Source: Hyphococcus flavus
GTDB lineage: Bacteria > Pseudomonadota > Alphaproteobacteria > Caulobacterales > Parvularculaceae
Length of the DNA stretch: 64,000 bases
NCBI RefSeq assembly: GCF_028748065.1
Contig: NZ_CP118166.1
Coordinates: 883,501-947,500 of the forward strand
Direction: 5' to 3'
The translations under genes and the position numbers were made by a program. Below the pieces are notes generated by a model. It was not told the origin of the DNA and did not search any database. It saw only the letters and a program-made list of their open reading frames with translations. Positions 62,037-64,000 of this stretch are shown here, one piece after another (position 1 is the first letter of the stretch; each line of letters starts with the position of its first letter).

Positions 62037-64000
62037 CTAACCAAATACGAAATCGTCTTCGTGGAGATCTGTGACGAGAACATTCTGAAGAATGATGAGA
62101 TCGCCATTGCCGAAGTCGATAGTCGTGTCAGTTCCGTCATCTGTCGCCGCCGCCATCACTTCGGCGAAGGTGTCGAAGTCCGTACCGAAATTGTTCAGCT
62201 GAATAACGTCTTCCGTGCCCATACCCGCCGTAAAGTCGGTGATCACATCAATGTCATTACCAAGATTGAACAGAAACGTATCGTCGCCGCCGCCGCCAGT
62301 GACCAGGTCGTTCTGGCCACCACCGAACAGCGTGTCATTACCGAGCCCGCCATCGACAAAGTCATTGTCCGCCGCACCGGAGACGATATCGTCGTCATCG
62401 CCGCCATTCAGCGTATCGACGCCCTTCGCCCCGAAGATCGTATCGTTGCCCGCGCCGCCGGAAACAGAGTCGTTGTTGCCGCCGCCGGCTAATTCGTCGG
62501 CGCCGGCGCCGCCATCGAGAATATCGTTGTTTACGCCGCCTGACAGGAAGTCGGAATCATCGCCGCCCGCAAGCTCGTCATTTCCGGAGCCGCCGAAGAT
62601 CGTATCGAGGCCAGTTCCGCCATCGATTGTATCGTCGCCTGCCGCACCGACCAGCGAGTCGTTGTCAGCGCCGCCGTTGAGTGCGTCGTTGCCGTCCTCG
62701 CCGTTGATCGCATCATCGCCGTCATTGCCGTTCAGTACGTCGCCGTCATCGCCACCGAGCAGCGTATCGTTTCCAATCCCACCGTCCAGCAAGTCGATGC
62801 CTGTTCCGCCTTCGAGGCTGTCATTGTCAGCGCCGCCCACGAGCGTGTCAGCACCGGCGTCGCCAAAGAGAGTGTCTTCGCCGGCGTCCCCGGACAGAGA
62901 GTCGTTCTGGCCGCCACCGAACAATTGATCGTCGCCGTCACCACCATTGATGACGTCGTTGTCCGCCGCGCCGGAGACGATGTCGTCATCACTGCCGCCA
63001 TCTAGCGTGTCAGAACCTTTCGCGCCGAAGATTGTATCGTTTCCAAGGCCACCGAAAATGGAGTCATTGTTGCCGCCGCCGGCAAGCTCGTCATCGCCGT
63101 CACCGCCGTCGAGGACATCGTTGTTGACCCCGCCAGACAGGAAGTCGACGCCGGCTCCGCCGGAAAGCATATCGTTCCCCGACCCGCCGAAAATCGTATC
63201 AAGACCGTCGCCGCCGTTGACCGTATCGTCGCCCGTCGAGCCAACCAGCGAGTCATTATCTGCGCCGCCGTCGAGACTGTCGTCGCCAGCCCCGCCATTA
63301 GCAGCGTCATCGCCGAGACCGCCCACAATCGTGTCGCGGCTGTCGCCGCCAATCATGGTGTCATTACCGTCAAGGCCGTCGAGGCGCTCAGCGAAGTCTG
63401 TTCCAACAAGGCTGTCATTGCCAGCCCCGCCAGCGATCAGCGCCAGCTCTACGGCGCCGATATCTAGATCCGTATTCGCAATCCGTCCCGCGCCGCGTCC
63501 GTCAACTGGCAACGGCTCGCCTGCATCCATATCTCCATCGAGATCAAGCAAGTCCGACGGCATCAATCCTATTTCACCACCGCCCCAAGCCGGGCCAGCA
63601 AAATTAATCATCGCCGTCAGCAGGGGCCCGCCATTATCGCGTAGACGTCCGCTCGTTATGCCCGTGTAGAAATTCGAGATCGTCTCATTAAATACCGATG
63701 CGACATCAGTCGTATAAATGTCATAGGCGCCCGCCAACCCTGACTGGCCAAAGATGTTGCCTCCAGATGAGTAAAACGAACTTCCGCCGCCTGTGTGCAC
63801 ATCGTCATCTGCATCGTCGCTATCGTTACCAGAAAAAATTGTATTCGCCGCGTAACCGTATGACGATGCCCCATACAGCCTCCATGCGCCGCCCGGATCT
63901 TCTGCATAATTACCTGTGAAAGTGCTGTTATAGACGAACAGCTGCCCACCGCGCTGAGATAAGCCGCCACCGCCCTCAAATGCATCATTTCCGTAGAAAG
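62037..64000 (-). CDS. RTX protein with beta-helix head and a duplicated RTX module (5' end outside the window)
   Basis: The reading frame is open to the window edge, so the start is missing; a GTG at 63,798-63,800 is not the true start. The N-terminal part is a beta-helix (NSTFTGNYAEDPGGAW). The RTX region contains two copies of the alternating module, for example LSGGVNND at 63,130 and again 594 bases later. The end is HEDDFVFG. Function is unknown. Confidence 0.88.
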   Translation of the reverse strand, partial: FYGNDAFEGGGGLSQRGGQLFVYNSTFTGNYAEDPGGAWRLYGASSYGYAANTIFSGNDSDDADDDVHTGGGSSFYSSGGNIFGQSGLAGAYDIYTTDVASVFNETISNFYTGITSGRLRDNGGPLLTAMINFAGPAWGGGEIGLMPSDLLDLDGDMDAGEPLPVDGRGAGRIANTDLDIGAVELALIAGGAGNDSLVGTDFAERLDGLDGNDTMIGGDSRDTIVGGLGDDAANGGAGDDSLDGGADNDSLVGSTGDDTVNGGDGLDTIFGGSGNDMLSGGAGVDFLSGGVNNDVLDGGDGDDELAGGGNNDSIFGGLGNDTIFGAKGSDTLDGGSDDDIVSGAADNDVINGGDGDDQLFGGGQNDSLSGDAGEDTLFGDAGADTLVGGADNDSLEGGTGIDLLDGGIGNDTLLGGDDGDVLNGNDGDDAINGEDGNDALNGGADNDSLVGAAGDDTIDGGTGLDTIFGGSGNDELAGGDDSDFLSGGVNNDILDGGAGADELAGGGNNDSVSGGAGNDTIFGAKGVDTLNGGDDDDIVSGAADNDFVDGGLGNDTLFGGGQNDLVTGGGGDDTFLFNLGNDIDVITDFTAGMGTEDVIQLNNFGTDFDTFAEVMAAATDDGTDTTIDFGNGDLIILQNVLVTDLHEDDFVFG

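Noticed and set aside
40681-63500. CRISPR-like or minisatellite appearance from short repeated units
   Set aside because: The 27-base period is exactly one nonapeptide and the units are in frame and diverged; this is coding repeat, with no spacer structure and no cas genes.
40997-63669. Long plus-strand frames rich in Ser and Pro opposite the RTX genes (for example 40,997-41,515, 62,215-62,928 and 62,947-63,669)
   Set aside because: They are antisense shadows of GGxGxD repeats: reversed Gly/Asp codons give Ser/Pro/Thr without stops. They have no ribosome-binding sites and no protein-like composition.

Overview
The window looks like chromosome of a Gram-negative alphaproteobacterium, probably an aquatic, heterotrophic, TonB-receptor-rich lineage (Hyphomonadaceae, Parvularculaceae or a relative). 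This placement is inference from the sucC/sucD/sucA/sucB/lpd order, the AguB, PduO and ECF-sigma/TonB gene styles, and the secreted RTX repertoire. No rRNA, tRNA, IS element or CRISPR was recognised.

Positions 1-40,600 are mostly ordinary metabolism. From the left: the end of a BtuCD/FecCD-type ABC importer and a PduO-type cobalamin adenosyltransferase; a POT peptide transporter and small membrane proteins; the 2-oxoglutarate dehydrogenase and succinyl-CoA synthetase cluster (lpdA, sucB, sucA, sucD, then sucC), in which sucC and sucD are separated by a cupin gene, a thioesterase gene and an AT-richer hypothetical membrane protein; an ArsR/SRPBCC pair with a visible promoter-operator; a divergent mpl/ldcA pair suggesting peptidoglycan recycling; asd with a TPR-sulfotransferase and rarD; an ECF sigma factor divergent from a 1034-residue TonB receptor whose upstream region carries a 25-bp tandem repeat; hydrolases, N-carbamoylputrescine amidase, a Na+/alanine symporter, nrdB, rfbC and a glycosyltransferase.

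From about 36,250 to the right edge the window becomes a secretion locus, almost all on the minus strand. A PrtDE-like type I secretion ABC protein and adaptor (37,473-40,539) are followed by nine RTX proteins (40,681 to beyond 64,000) and one LuxR-type regulator (44,895-46,004). The nine share one C-terminal module: a calcium-binding nonapeptide beta-roll, a serralysin-like tail and an invariant end of the form DDF-x-FG. The N-terminal heads differ: right-handed beta-helices, HExxH metalloproteases (four variants), PPC-type domains, or RTX only. In four genes the last 253 codons are almost identical although the heads are unrelated. One protease gene is split by a frameshift at an eight-G tract. 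The likely reading is one exporter serving a paralogous set of secreted proteins that diversify by exchanging heads on a common secretion and folding module.

The most unusual structural signal is that, in the shared module, consensus GGxGxD nonapeptides alternate strictly with degenerate ones. This gives an 18-residue period, which would put intact and degraded calcium sites on opposite sides of the beta-roll in all nine proteins.
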